NCBI GenBank assembly: GCA_021810525.1
Contig: JAJZIP010000012.1
Coordinates: 1 to 34,215, forward strand
Length of the DNA: 34,215 bases
Source of the DNA: Actinomycetes bacterium
GTDB taxonomy: Bacteria > Actinomycetota > Acidimicrobiia > Acidimicrobiales > Acidimicrobiaceae
Direction: 5' to 3'
Positions 1 through 9,184 of this stretch are shown here, piece after piece. Position 1 is the stretch's first letter. Each line of letters begins with the position of its first letter. The translations under genes and the position numbers were made by a program. The notes beneath the pieces are model-generated. The model was not told where the DNA came from, did not search any database, and saw only the letters and a list, made by a program, of their open reading frames with translations.

Positions 1-99
1 ACAATGCTCCTCAAAAAAGTTGCTCACTCAGTAAGCGATACTCGGGAAGGATATCGGCCTCTCGCGTGTTATATAGGCAAATAAAGATTTGAAAGGTTT

Positions 100-140
100 T
101 TCACACAAGTACCACGGTCGCGGTAGACTGTTAACAGTCT
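100..140 (+). promoter_or_regulatory. Putative clpC promoter with palindromic operator
   Basis: A perfect 16-bp palindrome, AGACTGTTAACAGTCT, lies at 125-140, about 28 bp upstream of the clpC start. A weak promoter match overlaps it: TTCACA at 100-105 and TAGACT at 124-129, separated by 18 bp. A repressor bound to the palindrome would cover the -10 box. The palindrome does not match CIRCE, the CtsR direct repeats or the actinobacterial LexA box that I know. The palindrome is seen directly; its role as an operator is inferred. No gene is visible in 1-168. Confidence 0.45.
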
Positions 141-168
141 CATAGGCCCCAATAGGGAGGCGGACAGT

Positions 169-2667
169 TTGTTCGAACGCTTCACAGATAGAGCAAGACG
201 GGTCCTGGTCCTAGCCCAGGAAGAGGCTCGGCTATTAAATCATAACTTCATAGGAACCGAACACATCCTTCTCGGGTTAATTCACGAAGGTGAGGGTGTA
301 GCTGCGCGCGCCCTTGAATCTTTCGGGATCACTCTTGAGGCAGTGCGCGAAAAGGTAGAGGAAACGATCGGTCCAGCCGGCGGTGCCACTGCTGGCTCGC
401 CACCGTTCACGCCCCGAGCCAAGAAAGTTCTAGAGCTCTCGCTGCGTGAAGCATTGCAATTAGGGCACAATTACATCGGCACCGAGCACATGCTTTTGGG
501 TTTGGTCCGCGAAGGTGAAGGTGTGGCTGCTCAGGTTCTGGTGAGTCTTGGTGCTGACCTCCCACGAGTTCGCCAACAGGTAATTCAACTACTCTCAGGC
601 TACCAGGGTAAAGAGACAGCTGGTGCTGGTGTTGGTCCCGCCACTACGGCCGAGACCCCTGGAGGGTCCCCGGTTCTGGATCAGTTTGGGCGCAACCTGA
701 CCTCGATGGCGCGTGAGAAGAAGCTTGATCCCGTCATTGGGCGTGACCGCGAAATCGAGCGAGTGATGCAGGTTCTTTCAAGGAGATCGAAGAACAACCC
801 CGTGCTCATAGGTGAGCCCGGAGTTGGAAAAACGGCAATTGTGGAAGGCCTCGCGCAGAAGATTGTTGCCAACGACGTTCCTGACATCATCAAAGGAAAG
901 CAGCTTTATACCCTAGACCTCGGTGCCCTAGTAGCAGGAAGCCGTTATCGTGGCGATTTCGAAGAGCGCTTGAAGAAGGTTCTTAAAGAGATTCGTACTC
1001 GAGGTGACATCATCTTGTTCATCGATGAGCTTCACACGCTTGTGGGTGCGGGTGCGGCCGAAGGCGCGATAGATGCTGCTTCCATACTCAAACCGATGTT
1101 GGCGAGGGGAGAGTTGCAGACCATAGGTGCGACGACCATCGACGAGTACCGCAAGCATCTCGAGAAGGATGCTGCGTTGGAGCGACGTTTTCAGCCGATC
1201 AAGGTTGAGGAGCCGGCCCTGGTGCACACGATCGAAATTCTCAAGGGACTTCGCGAGAGGTACGAGAGTCATCACAACGTGACTATCACCGATCAGGCTC
1301 TTGTGGCAGCAGCCAATCTTGCCGATCGATACATTGCAGACCGTTACCTGCCTGATAAGGCGATCGATTTGATCGACGAGGCGGGCGCGAGGTTGCGCAT
1401 TCGAAGGATGTCGATGCCGCCTGAGATGCGTCAGATCGATGATGATCTAGCTCGCATCCGGCGTGAGAAGGATAGTGCGATCGAGAAGCAGGCCTACGAT
1501 GAGGCCAAGAGACTGGCAAGCAAAGAGAAGGAAAAGCTTGACCAGAGAGCTTCGCTGGAGACAGTCTGGCGAAGCGAAGGTCGAGACCTGTTCGACATTG
1601 TGGACGAGGACGTGATTGCTGAGGTTCTGGCGAACTGGACTGGAATCCCTGTGTATAAGTTGACGGAGGAAGAGACGGCGAAGCTGCTTCGAATGGAGGA
1701 TGAACTCCACAAGAGGATCGTCGGTCAGCAAGAGGCTATCTCAGCTCTCTCTCGTGCCATTAGGCGTACGAGGGCGGGTCTGAAGGACCCCAAGCGGCCC
1801 AGCGGCTCGTTCATCTTCCTTGGTCCGACGGGAGTTGGAAAGACAGAGCTTGCCAAGACTTTGGCGGAGTTCCTGTTCGGCGATGAAGCCGCTTTGATCC
1901 AGTTGGACATGAGTGAGTACATGGAGAAGCACACGGTTTCTCGTTTGGTTGGATCTCCTCCTGGATATGTCGGTTACGACGAGGGTGGACAGCTGACTGA
2001 AGCTGTCCGGCGCAAGCCGTTCTCCGTGGTGCTCTTCGATGAGATCGAAAAGGCACACCCCGATATCTTCAACACCCTTCTTCAAATACTTGAAGATGGT
2101 AGGTTGACAGACTCTCAGGGAAGGACGGTGGACTTCAAGAACACTATCTTGATAATGACCTCCAACCTGGGTTCTGCTGATCTGCGTAAGGCCAGCATCG
2201 GATTTGCCCAGACCTCCGAGGCTGTCACGTACGAGAGGATGAAGCTCAAGGTGAACGAGGCTTTGAAGTCTCACTTCAAGCCGGAGTTCCTGAACCGCAT
2301 CGACGACGTCATCGTGTTCCACGAGCTATCTAAGAGCGAGGTAACCGAGATCGTCGACCTGCTGATCAAAAGGATTCAGACGCATCTGGAGTCTCTTGGC
2401 ATCGGTTTCGAGATGACTCAGGCCGCGAAGGAGCTTGTGGCAGAGAGGGGTTATGACCCCACTTTGGGTGCAAGACCTCTGCGTCGTGCTATCCAGCGGA
2501 TGGTCGAGGACCAGCTTTCAGAGAGGCTTCTCTGGAAAGAGTTCAGAGTCGGTGAGACTGTAATAGTCGATGTGCAAGACGGTGAGATCGTCTTTCGATC
2601 GGTGGAGGGCTTCGAACCTCCAACGATCGAGTTGGCTGAATCTGGATCAGGAGTGGATCAGATCTAA
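169..2667 (+). CDS. clpC: ATP-dependent Clp protease ATP-binding subunit ClpC
   Basis: ClpC is an AAA+ unfoldase that feeds substrates to the ClpP peptidase in the cytoplasm. The 832-residue protein has the full family layout: two Clp_N repeats (about 1-145), a first AAA domain with Walker A GEPGVGKT at 215-222 and Walker B ILFIDELH at 282-289, a UvrB/C-like coiled-coil middle region (about 425-460) that marks ClpC as opposed to ClpA or ClpB, and a second AAA domain with GPTGVGKT at 552-559. The start is TTG at 169, preceded by GGGAGG at 155-160; the encoded [11 protein letters not shown] is the usual ClpC N-terminus. A strong hairpin follows the gene, so it is probably transcribed on its own. 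A palindrome at the promoter suggests stress regulation, which is inference. Confidence 0.97.
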   Translation: MFERFTDRARRVLVLAQEEARLLNHNFIGTEHILLGLIHEGEGVAARALESFGITLEAVREKVEETIGPAGGATAGSPPFTPRAKKVLELSLREALQLGHNYIGTEHMLLGLVREGEGVAAQVLVSLGADLPRVRQQVIQLLSGYQGKETAGAGVGPATTAETPGGSPVLDQFGRNLTSMAREKKLDPVIGRDREIERVMQVLSRRSKNNPVLIGEPGVGKTAIVEGLAQKIVANDVPDIIKGKQLYTLDLGALVAGSRYRGDFEERLKKVLKEIRTRGDIILFIDELHTLVGAGAAEGAIDAASILKPMLARGELQTIGATTIDEYRKHLEKDAALERRFQPIKVEEPALVHTIEILKGLRERYESHHNVTITDQALVAAANLADRYIADRYLPDKAIDLIDEAGARLRIRRMSMPPEMRQIDDDLARIRREKDSAIEKQAYDEAKRLASKEKEKLDQRASLETVWRSEGRDLFDIVDEDVIAEVLANWTGIPVYKLTEEETAKLLRMEDELHKRIVGQQEAISALSRAIRRTRAGLKDPKRPSGSFIFLGPTGVGKTELAKTLAEFLFGDEAALIQLDMSEYMEKHTVSRLVGSPPGYVGYDEGGQLTEAVRRKPFSVVLFDEIEKAHPDIFNTLLQILEDGRLTDSQGRTVDFKNTILIMTSNLGSADLRKASIGFAQTSEAVTYERMKLKVNEALKSHFKPEFLNRIDDVIVFHELSKSEVTEIVDLLIKRIQTHLESLGIGFEMTQAAKELVAERGYDPTLGARPLRRAIQRMVEDQLSERLLWKEFRVGETVIVDVQDGEIVFRSVEGFEPPTIELAESGSGVDQI

Positions 2668-2694
2668 CGCTCAAGCTTCTGGTTGAGAATTGAC

Positions 2695-2722
2695 GCTGGG
2701 GGAGGCAAACGCCTCCCCCAGC
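2695..2722 (+). terminator. Hairpin terminator after clpC
   Basis: A perfect 12-bp stem (GCTGGGGGAGGC at 2695-2706 and its complement at 2711-2722) encloses an AAAC loop 28 bp after the clpC stop. It lacks a clear T-run, as is common for actinobacterial intrinsic terminators. Confidence 0.7.
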
Positions 2723-2765
2723 TGCGTATTGCCTATCTGTCACATCCGGTTACTAACGTGTTGGG

Positions 2766-4151
2766 ATGCCGACAGCCAAGAGACGTTATGTGTGCAACAG
2801 CTGCAGCACCACACACCTGCAGTGGAGTGGCAAGTGCAGTTCATGTGGAGAGTGGAATACACTTGCCGAGGAACGGGTTGACCGCTCGGGCGGGTCCAGG
2901 ACCGCAAGGTCGAGCCGCGGCAGGCAGGGGAAGGTATCGATACTGGATTCAGCCCATCTTGGCGATGCTCGGCTTGCGACTACAGTTCCGACAGGGTCCT
3001 TTGAGTTCGACAGGGCCCTCGGGGGTGGTGTCACTCTTGGATCCGTCACTCTCATCGGTGGCGAGCCGGGAATAGGCAAATCGACGCTGCTTACTCAGTT
3101 CCTGGTTCGCGCCGCCAAGGAATACCGCTGTCTGTACGTGAGCGCTGAGGAGTCGATGTCTCAGCTCGCCGGAAGGATATCTCGCCTGGGAGGGGGAGAT
3201 AGTTCCATAGGGGTTCTTATTGAAAGCGAACTCCAAGAGATTGAAGGCCAGATCAGGGAGTTCAAGCCAGCAATTGTCGTCATCGATTCGATCCAGACTA
3301 TCGCAGATTCCGATCTTGGTTCATCGTCAGGCAGCGTGATCCAAGTCAGGGAGTGTGCAACCAGACTTGCGGAGGTTGCCAAGCTTTATGGCATTGCGCT
3401 GGTGCTTGTGGGCCATGTGACCAAGGACGGGTCTCTCGCCGGCCCAAGGGTGCTCGAGCACCTTGTCGACACGGTCGCGTACTTCGAGGGAGATCGGGAC
3501 TCTTCAATGAGGGCACTTCGAGTCATCAAGCATCGATTTGGGCCGGTAGGTGACCTCGGCATGTTCGAAATGGGGAACACCGGTCTAATCGATCTGGCGA
3601 ATGCCACCGGAGTCCATCTCTCGGATCGCGTAGCAGGACAGGCTGGAAGTGCGGTCTTCCCAGCCCTTGACGGTAGACGCGTAATGCTTACCGAGATACA
3701 GGCCCTCGTCGTTCCGACCTCTTCTGAACAGCCAAGGAGGGTGGTTACGGGGCTCGAGACAAACAGATTGCTGCTTCTCCTTGCGGTTCTGGAGAAGAAG
3801 ATCGGCGTCAAATTGCACAACAAAGACGTCTTCGTCTCCGTTGCGGGAGGCGTGAAGCTTTCCGATCCCGCTGCCGACCTGGCAGTGGTCACAGCAGTCG
3901 TATCGTCACTCGTCGACAGACCGGTAGATCCATCCTTAATCTTTATCGGCGAGGTCGGCTTAGGCGGGGAGATACGTTCTGCGTCGAGCAGTAGGCAGAG
4001 AATGGCAGAAGCGCAGAGGCTCGGGTTCTCGAGATGTTTGGTGTCGGCAGGCTTCTCCGACCACGTTCCAGCAATATTCGCTGTGAAAGTAAAAGACGTG
4101 GGAAGTGCCCTTGGTGAGGCCTCGCTAATCAGACAAGGTGCGGCCGGTTAG
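2766..4151 (+). CDS. radA: DNA repair protein RadA
   Basis: RadA is a RecA-like ATPase that helps process recombination intermediates by branch migration. The 461-residue product has the N-terminal C4 zinc finger (C10, C13, C24, C27), Walker A GEPGIGKST at 99-107, the RadA signature as KHRFG at 255-259 (KNRFG in most homologues), and a C-terminal Lon-protease-like domain. ATG at 2766 gives the canonical start directly before the zinc finger, but no good Shine-Dalgarno sequence precedes it. disA begins 9 bp after the stop, so the two genes form an operon. In mycobacteria and Bacillus RadA is reported to bind DisA and lower its cyclase activity, which fits this pairing. Confidence 0.96.
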   Translation: MPTAKRRYVCNSCSTTHLQWSGKCSSCGEWNTLAEERVDRSGGSRTARSSRGRQGKVSILDSAHLGDARLATTVPTGSFEFDRALGGGVTLGSVTLIGGEPGIGKSTLLTQFLVRAAKEYRCLYVSAEESMSQLAGRISRLGGGDSSIGVLIESELQEIEGQIREFKPAIVVIDSIQTIADSDLGSSSGSVIQVRECATRLAEVAKLYGIALVLVGHVTKDGSLAGPRVLEHLVDTVAYFEGDRDSSMRALRVIKHRFGPVGDLGMFEMGNTGLIDLANATGVHLSDRVAGQAGSAVFPALDGRRVMLTEIQALVVPTSSEQPRRVVTGLETNRLLLLLAVLEKKIGVKLHNKDVFVSVAGGVKLSDPAADLAVVTAVVSSLVDRPVDPSLIFIGEVGLGGEIRSASSSRQRMAEAQRLGFSRCLVSAGFSDHVPAIFAVKVKDVGSALGEASLIRQGAAG

Positions 4152-4160
4152 ACTAACTAC

Positions 4161-5249
4161 ATGGCGAAACCACCTGTCTTGATCGAGGCACTACGACAAG
4201 TCTCTCCTGGGACTGCGCTCCGAGAAGGTTTGGACAGGGTCTTACAAGCACGCATGGGGGCGTTGGTGATTCTTGGAGACAGCCACGAGGTCCTCTCCAT
4301 CTGCTCAGGCGGATTTTTGGTCGACGCCGAGTACTCCCCCCAAAAGCTGTTCGAACTGGCAAAGATGGATGGTGCGATCGTGCTCTCAGGGGACGGTTCG
4401 AGAATCGCGCGCGCTAACGTGCATCTAGTTCCTGACGCCATGGTGCCGACATCGGAGACGGGCACAAGGCATCGGACTGCAGAGAGGGTTGCCCGAAGCG
4501 TCGACGTCTCTGTTTTCGCGGTTTCTGAGGAGCTATCCGTAATAACCGTTTATCGGCAGGGGTACAAGAGCGTTATCGCTCCAATCCCGATACTGCTTTC
4601 TCGAGCCAACCAAGGTCTTGCAACTCTCGAGAGGTACCGAGAGCGGCTTAGCCATGTAATGTCGGTTCTCGACTCTCTTGAAATAAGGAACCAGGTGACC
4701 TTCAGAGATGTCATCGCTGCAATTCAACGATCGGAGATGGTGAGAAGGATCGACGAGGAGATCGAAGGCTATCTGATCGAGCTGGGGGACCAGGGGCGTT
4801 TAATCTCGCTGCAGCTGGAGGAGCTTTGTCTAGGCGTTGAATCCGAGTACAGCAAGGTGATCGAGGACTACATTGGCCCTTGCACGCCAGGTGACATCGA
4901 CAAGGTTCGTAGCTACCTAGCTTCGTTGGAAACTGACGAGCTATTAGATGCCTCCGTCGTCGGGCTTGGTCTCAAGGAGTTCAGCGCGCCGACCTCTGTA
5001 CTCAGGCGGCATGCTGCCGGGACGAACGAAGATGTGCAGGCGCTGCTGGGCTCCTGGTTGGAGCCGCGAGGCTATCGGATTCTAGGAAAGGTGGCACGCA
5101 TGCCGGAGGATGTGAAGAAGACTGTCGTCTCACATTTCGGCTCGCTCTTTCCGATCGTTGAAGCGTCAGAGTCAGACGTCGCCTCACTGCCGGGGGTCGG
5201 GAACCACTGGGCCAAGGCGATCAAGGACCTCTTCGCTCAGCTGAGCTAG
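4161..5249 (+). CDS. disA: DNA integrity scanning diadenylate cyclase DisA
   Basis: DisA condenses two ATP into cyclic di-AMP and couples this to scanning of DNA for lesions or branched structures. The 362-residue length matches the family (about 357). The DAC domain has the DGA motif at 70-72 and the RHR motif at 103-105 within GTRHRTAERVA, the two catalytic signatures. A linker helix region and a C-terminal helix-hairpin-helix DNA-binding domain (ending SLPGVGNHWAKAI) follow. It is the second gene of the radA-disA operon. A 13-bp hairpin overlaps its stop codon. No c-di-AMP riboswitch or c-di-AMP phosphodiesterase gene was seen in the window. Confidence 0.96.
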   Translation: MAKPPVLIEALRQVSPGTALREGLDRVLQARMGALVILGDSHEVLSICSGGFLVDAEYSPQKLFELAKMDGAIVLSGDGSRIARANVHLVPDAMVPTSETGTRHRTAERVARSVDVSVFAVSEELSVITVYRQGYKSVIAPIPILLSRANQGLATLERYRERLSHVMSVLDSLEIRNQVTFRDVIAAIQRSEMVRRIDEEIEGYLIELGDQGRLISLQLEELCLGVESEYSKVIEDYIGPCTPGDIDKVRSYLASLETDELLDASVVGLGLKEFSAPTSVLRRHAAGTNEDVQALLGSWLEPRGYRILGKVARMPEDVKKTVVSHFGSLFPIVEASESDVASLPGVGNHWAKAIKDLFAQLS

Positions 5250-5273
5250 GGCCTTGTCAAGGCCCTAGCTCAG
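5241..5273. terminator. Bidirectional terminator between disA and crp
   Basis: A perfect 13-bp stem, CTGAGCTAGGGCC at 5241-5253 and its complement at 5261-5273, has a 7-nt loop. It contains the disA stop codon and sits 7 bp from the crp stop on the other strand. It can terminate both convergent transcripts; neither side has a T-run. Confidence 0.65.
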
Positions 5274-5279
5274 AGTTGG

Positions 5280-5939
5280 CTAGCTCGAGATCTCTTCGAG
5301 TTTTTTCCGCTGGATGATGGTGTAATGTCTGTCATCTATTTCCAAGAAGCCGGATTTCACAAAGCTCGCCAGGGTCTTGTTGACCCTCTCCCGGGATGCT
5401 CCGACCATTCCGGCCAGCTCCTCTTGCGTAAGGGGAATTATGAATTCGTCCGAATCCCCAGCGATTTCGAGGATCCTTTTTGCGGTTCTCCCGGTTACGT
5501 CGAGAAACATGGCGTCGGCGAGGGCTTCATCCGTCGAGCGAAGTCGACGGGCCAGAAGTGCAACGAGGGTCCACAATAGGGAGGGCCGGGCTTCAAGAGC
5601 ACGTCTTATCGGTGGATAGGGGACCTCGATGAGTTGGGAATTTTCGACAGCTCTCGAAGACGCCGATCTAAGCTGGTCTTCGAAGAGCCCCATTTCGCCG
5701 AAGAGATCGCCTGGCTCCATCAGGGCCACCATTGAATCCTTACGGTCTACAAACGATTTTATGATGGCAATCCTGCCTTCAACCACGATGTACAGCGCAT
5801 TTGCTTCGTCGTTCTCAAGGAAGAGATCGGTCCCGCGCTTGATGTTGATGACCTTTAGTTCGCGAAGCACTTGGTCCAAGGTCTCCTCGTCGAGCATGCT
5901 GAACAGTGTCGTTTGCTTTAAAAGTTGTCGTGGATCCAT
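5280..5939 (-). CDS. Crp/Fnr family transcriptional regulator (GlxR-like)
   Basis: This 219-residue regulator has an N-terminal cyclic-nucleotide-binding beta-roll (about 10-125) with the phosphate-binding segment PGDLFGEMGLFEDQLRSAS, keeping the Glu and the Arg-Ser pair used for cAMP in CRP and GlxR. A dimerisation helix follows, then a winged helix-turn-helix (about 150-215) with the recognition-helix segment GASRERVNKTLASF, very close to actinobacterial GlxR. There is no Fe-S cysteine cluster, so an Fnr-type oxygen sensor is unlikely. The gene is convergent with disA and divergent from carD. No clear Shine-Dalgarno precedes the ATG at 5939. The 10-bp palindrome GGAGATCTCC at 5957-5966 lies just upstream, role unknown. 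Confidence 0.88.
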   Translation of the reverse strand: MDPRQLLKQTTLFSMLDEETLDQVLRELKVINIKRGTDLFLENDEANALYIVVEGRIAIIKSFVDRKDSMVALMEPGDLFGEMGLFEDQLRSASSRAVENSQLIEVPYPPIRRALEARPSLLWTLVALLARRLRSTDEALADAMFLDVTGRTAKRILEIAGDSDEFIIPLTQEELAGMVGASRERVNKTLASFVKSGFLEIDDRHYTIIQRKKLEEISS

Positions 5940-6086
5940 GACTATTCAAACTAGTGGGAGATCTCCATGAATTGGAAGGTCTAGAGTGCGATGTTATTCA
6001 ACTAGGCTGGAATTGCCTTCATGGTTGTGAGCGCTGTGGTTTTGGTTTTACGCTAGTAGCGGGCGTTTCCCTTTGGCAGGAGAAAG

Positions 6087-6566
6087 ATGGCTTTTGAAGT
6101 TGGCGACAAGGTAGTTTACCCTCATCACGGTGCGGCTGTGATAGAACGCCGGGAGACCAAAGAGGCATTTGGCGAAAAGCGCGAATACCTTGTTCTTAGG
6201 CTCGCATACGGCGATTTGACCCTCATGGTTCCTGCAGATAACACTGATGAAGTCGGTCTTCGGGAAGTGATAAACGACGAGGAAGTTGAAGAGGTATTCG
6301 CTGTTCTCCGTAAGAAGGAAGCCAGGATGCCGACCAACTGGTCCCGTCGATACAAGAACCATGTGGAGAAGCTGAAGTCCGGTGATATATACCAGGTCGC
6401 AGAGGTTGTGCGGAATCTTTCCATTCGAGACAAGGACAAAGGCTTGTCAGCTGGAGAAAAGCGGATGTTGGCACGCGCGCGTCAGATATTGATCTCGGAG
6501 TTGACCTTCGCATGTGGTGTGAGCGAGGAAGAGGCTGAGGCAAAGCTTGACGCAGCCCTGCCGTAG
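6087..6566 (+). CDS. carD: CarD family RNA polymerase-binding regulator
   Basis: CarD binds the RNA polymerase beta subunit and stabilises open complexes, especially at rRNA promoters, and is essential in mycobacteria. The 159-residue product begins with the Tudor-like RNAP-interaction domain (MAFEVGDKVVYPHHGAAVIE, then the strand containing LTLMVPADN). It continues with a helical DNA-binding domain that includes the tryptophan segment NWSRRYKNHVEKL and a basic C-terminal helical bundle. AGGAG about 5 bp before the ATG supports the start. It is followed by ispD with a 66-bp gap; the carD-ispD-ispF order is common in Actinomycetota. Confidence 0.95.
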   Translation: MAFEVGDKVVYPHHGAAVIERRETKEAFGEKREYLVLRLAYGDLTLMVPADNTDEVGLREVINDEEVEEVFAVLRKKEARMPTNWSRRYKNHVEKLKSGDIYQVAEVVRNLSIRDKDKGLSAGEKRMLARARQILISELTFACGVSEEEAEAKLDAALP

Positions 6567-6632
6567 TCTTTGAATTATTGGATGGCGGAGGCACCTAAGA
6601 CTCAGTCGAGGATTCCGCGAGGAGCGATCTGC

Positions 6633-7280
6633 GTGAGCATGAGAAGTGCCGCTGTAGTAGTGTCTGCAGGTAGCGGCGTCAGATTTGGCGGTCTGAAGCA
6701 GCTCGAGCTTATTGGTGAGCGGAGAGTCGTAGATATCTCGCTGTCGATTGCTCGCAAATGTGTTGATTTCGTTATCTGTGTGAAACTTCCCGGAACGGAC
6801 TTCGGTAAACTCGAGGCCGACTTAGCAGTTGACGGTGGAGCAACTAGATCTGACTCGGTGCGTGCGGGATTGGCTAAGCTTCCTCGGGAGATCAAATGGG
6901 TCTTAGTGCATGATGCGGCCAGGCCGCTAGCGTCGGCGGACCTTTATGGCAGAGTACTTGGTCGCCTGGAGAATGGAGCCCCCGCAGTGATTCCGGTTCT
7001 TGGCATTACTGACACTGTGAAGGAGGTCGTCGGGAACAAGGTGGTTGCCACGCTCGACCGATCGAGGTTGTTCAGAGTCCAGACACCTCAAGGATTCCAG
7101 AAATCCGTAATTGAACTCGCCTATCAAAGCCGGACTGATGTGACTGACGACTCTCAGATGGTAGAAAAGATGGGAGTGACGGTGGAGGCGATAATGGGCG
7201 AAGAAGACAACTTCAAGATAACAACGCCTGCCGATCTTGATCGCGTCAAAGAATTGGTCCGTGATCGTGGAAAGCGCTAG
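6633..7280 (+). CDS. ispD: 2-C-methyl-D-erythritol 4-phosphate cytidylyltransferase IspD
   Basis: IspD transfers CMP from CTP to methylerythritol phosphate, the third step of the MEP isoprenoid pathway. The reading frame is open from 6570, but I place the start at GTG 6633 because GAGGAG at 6619-6624 lies 8 bp upstream and the CTP-binding loop (VVVSAGSGVRFGG) then comes at the N-terminus as in other IspD proteins. ATG at 6639 is an alternative. The family motifs VHDAARP and TDDSQMVE are present. About 215 residues is a typical length. The 3' end overlaps the ispF start, so the two are translationally coupled. Confidence 0.93.
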   Translation: MSMRSAAVVVSAGSGVRFGGLKQLELIGERRVVDISLSIARKCVDFVICVKLPGTDFGKLEADLAVDGGATRSDSVRAGLAKLPREIKWVLVHDAARPLASADLYGRVLGRLENGAPAVIPVLGITDTVKEVVGNKVVATLDRSRLFRVQTPQGFQKSVIELAYQSRTDVTDDSQMVEKMGVTVEAIMGEEDNFKITTPADLDRVKELVRDRGKR

Positions 7281-7761
7281 TCCACCCAGGCTGAGGATTG
7301 GAAATGGATTCGACATTCACCCGGTCTCTTCCGACCCCACGAGACCATTGGTCTTAGGTGGGGTGGAGATCTCTTCGGGCTTCGGACTCCTGGGCCATTC
7401 GGATGCCGACGTGGTCTGTCACTCTGTTGCCGACGCCGTTCTCGGGGCGGTCGGCCTTGGTGGTATCGGAGACCACTTTCCAGATGACGACCCCGCGCTC
7501 AGTGGCGCGAACAGCCTGATCTTGCTCTCCAGATGCGTCCAGATGGTTGCAGAGCATGGATGGCTCATCATCAACGCAGATGTTACCGTAATTGCACAGA
7601 AGCCACGGCTTTCGGGTTTTCTGAAAGAGATCTCTTCGTCTGTGTCGCTGACGATTTCCGCTCCGGTCTCGGTTAAGGCCAAGAGTCCTGAGAGAGTCGG
7701 TGCTTTGGGCGAGAATCTCGGCATGGTCGCTCTGTCAAGTGCTCTATTGTGGCAGCCTTAG
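7261..7761 (+). CDS. ispF: 2-C-methyl-D-erythritol 2,4-cyclodiphosphate synthase IspF
   Basis: IspF cyclises CDP-methylerythritol 2-phosphate, releasing CMP, in the MEP pathway. The zinc ligands are visible as the Asp and His of GFDIHPV and the His of GHSDADVVCHSVADAVLG; the C-terminal part (SVKAKSPERVGALGE) matches the family CMP-binding and trimer-core region. The frame is open from TTG 7237, but family members begin only a few residues before the RIGxGxD motif, so GTG 7261 or GTG 7267 is more likely. With GTG 7261 it overlaps ispD by 20 bp. The length of about 166 residues is normal. Confidence 0.93.
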   Translation: MIVESASPPRLRIGNGFDIHPVSSDPTRPLVLGGVEISSGFGLLGHSDADVVCHSVADAVLGAVGLGGIGDHFPDDDPALSGANSLILLSRCVQMVAEHGWLIINADVTVIAQKPRLSGFLKEISSSVSLTISAPVSVKAKSPERVGALGENLGMVALSSALLWQP

Positions 7762-7775
7762 AGAAGGGCTGAGAC

Positions 7776-8639
7776 ATGGCAAAAGGGCGTAAAGCTTCAA
7801 CAAGTCGCGAGGGGCGGGCGAGGCCTCGGGGTCCCCGTGCATCCAGCAGGCTCTCGGGCTCGAACAAGGAGAGCAGGCCTTTCATCCGGAGCGACAGGAG
7901 CCTTGGTGGCGAGCAGGTCGAAGGTCGTCAGGCGGTGAGGGAACTCCTGCTTGCCAGGCGACGCCAGGTGAAGGAGATCTGGATTTCCGATTCGGTGGAG
8001 CGGGTCGGGATCGTCGAGGATATTCTCGACATGGCGGCAGCTGCTAGAGTCCCTGTCGTGAGTGTGCCCCGTGCGAAGCTCGACAAGGTGGCTGGCTCCG
8101 AGAGCTCCCAAGGGGTTATCGCATTTGTCGAGAGGCTTTACGATGTTCTGCTCGAAAAGCTTGCGCGACCCAGCAACGGGGTGAAGCCGTTTTTGGCAGT
8201 TCTAGACGGGGTGACCGATCCGTACAATTTGGGAGCGATACTGCGGAGCGCTGAGTGTGCCGGGGTGACAGGGGTCATACTTCCCGAGCACAGGTCGGTG
8301 CACGTAACGCCGGCTGTAACCAAGTCGGCCGCTGGTGCAATTGAGTACCTGAATTTTGCCGTCGTTGCAGGGATCCCTGCCTGCTTGCAGGATCTCTCCA
8401 AGGCGGGTGTGTGGTGTATCGGGTTAGACAGTGACGGTCCGCAGAGCATCTACGACGTCACTCTATTCGACCAGCCGGTGGCCCTGGTCTTTGGTGCGGA
8501 AGGACGCGGACTTTCCAAATTGGCGGTGGAGCGCTGTGATGTCGTTGCTTCAATCCCGCAGTTCGGTCATATAGCTTCGCTCAATGTGTCTAATGCCGCC
8601 GCGTTGGCAATGTTCGAAGTGGCTCGCGCCAGATCATGA
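7776..8639 (+). CDS. rlmB: TrmH family 23S rRNA 2'-O-ribose methyltransferase (RlmB-like)
   Basis: This SPOUT-fold enzyme uses S-adenosylmethionine to methylate a ribose 2'-OH, in RlmB that of G2251 of 23S rRNA. The 287-residue protein has a basic, probably disordered N-terminal extension of about 45 residues, a substrate-binding domain beginning VEGRQAVRELL, and the three SPOUT motifs: DPYNLGAILRSAECAG, VALVFGAEGRGLS and IPQFGHIASLNVSNAAA, which form the knotted SAM pocket. It follows ispF after 14 bp in the same operon. In many actinobacteria cysS lies between these genes; it is absent here. Assignment to RlmB rather than another TrmH-family target is by similarity only. Confidence 0.9.
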   Translation: MAKGRKASTSREGRARPRGPRASSRLSGSNKESRPFIRSDRSLGGEQVEGRQAVRELLLARRRQVKEIWISDSVERVGIVEDILDMAAAARVPVVSVPRAKLDKVAGSESSQGVIAFVERLYDVLLEKLARPSNGVKPFLAVLDGVTDPYNLGAILRSAECAGVTGVILPEHRSVHVTPAVTKSAAGAIEYLNFAVVAGIPACLQDLSKAGVWCIGLDSDGPQSIYDVTLFDQPVALVFGAEGRGLSKLAVERCDVVASIPQFGHIASLNVSNAAALAMFEVARARS

Positions 8640-8694
8640 TCGGCGAACTCGGCATGGAAGAATCTCGGACGTGGTCTTGGCCCCGGGTTTGGAG

Positions 8695-8770
8695 TGGAGC
8701 CGGTGGTCGGACTCGAACCGACGACCTGACGATTACAAATCGCCTGCGCTACCAGCTGCGCCACACCGGC
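8695..8770 (-). tRNA. tRNA-Thr (anticodon UGU)
   Basis: The reverse complement folds as a complete cloverleaf. The acceptor arm is GCCGGTG with CACCGGC, the D arm is GCGC with GCGC, the anticodon stem is GGCGA with TCGTC around the loop TTTGTAA (anticodon TGT), and the T arm is GTCGG with CCGAC around TTCGAGT. The discriminator base is U and CCA is encoded (8695-8697). It is convergent with rlmB. Confidence 0.97.
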
Positions 8771-9184
8771 TAGGTCAACGAGTTTACCGGTGGCGCAGCA
8801 AAAGACCGACGCCTCGGGTAACAGGTTATAAAGTTTGGCGATGCTAAACGAAAGAACTCCTGCGAAAGAGATTGTTTTGGGCCCGAGATTTTCATCCCTT
8901 GCGCTACTCAGTATCCCAGTCGTGGTACCTAAAAATTTGGAACGCTGTTCGCGTTGGCGCGCTCTCTCTAGTCATGTGGGAATGAGATCTCCTGAACTGT
9001 GGCGGCAAATAACCCTGCGGAGTTCAGGCCAACAAGTCTTATAGTCTAAGGTTTACGCATCGATGGCTTAATACCTAGGCCAGGTGAGCCCGCCGGCACA
9101 ATGATGCACTCACTCGGCCAGCCAAGGGTCAGAAGACGATCCAGAAGTAGCCCTTGCTTTAGACGTTGCTCGCACCACCGATAC
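8771..9184. other. Intergenic stretch without a recognisable gene
   Basis: This stretch of about 410 bp lies between tRNA-Thr and arsM. Open frames at 8835-9044 (plus) and 9046-9243 (minus) resemble no family I know, and neither has a convincing ribosome binding site. An 8-bp inverted repeat (CCTGAACT at 8991-8998, AGTTCAGG at 9021-9028) is the only structure seen. The tRNA promoter should lie in the first part. Confidence 0.5.

Noticed and set aside
928-1275. Minus-strand open frame inside clpC (and similar ones through 2743)
   Set aside because: These are antisense shadows of a strongly conserved gene, without family matches or ribosome binding sites.
8835-9044. 69-codon open frame after tRNA-Thr
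   Set aside because: No recognisable domain, poor start context, and composition like the surrounding non-coding DNA.
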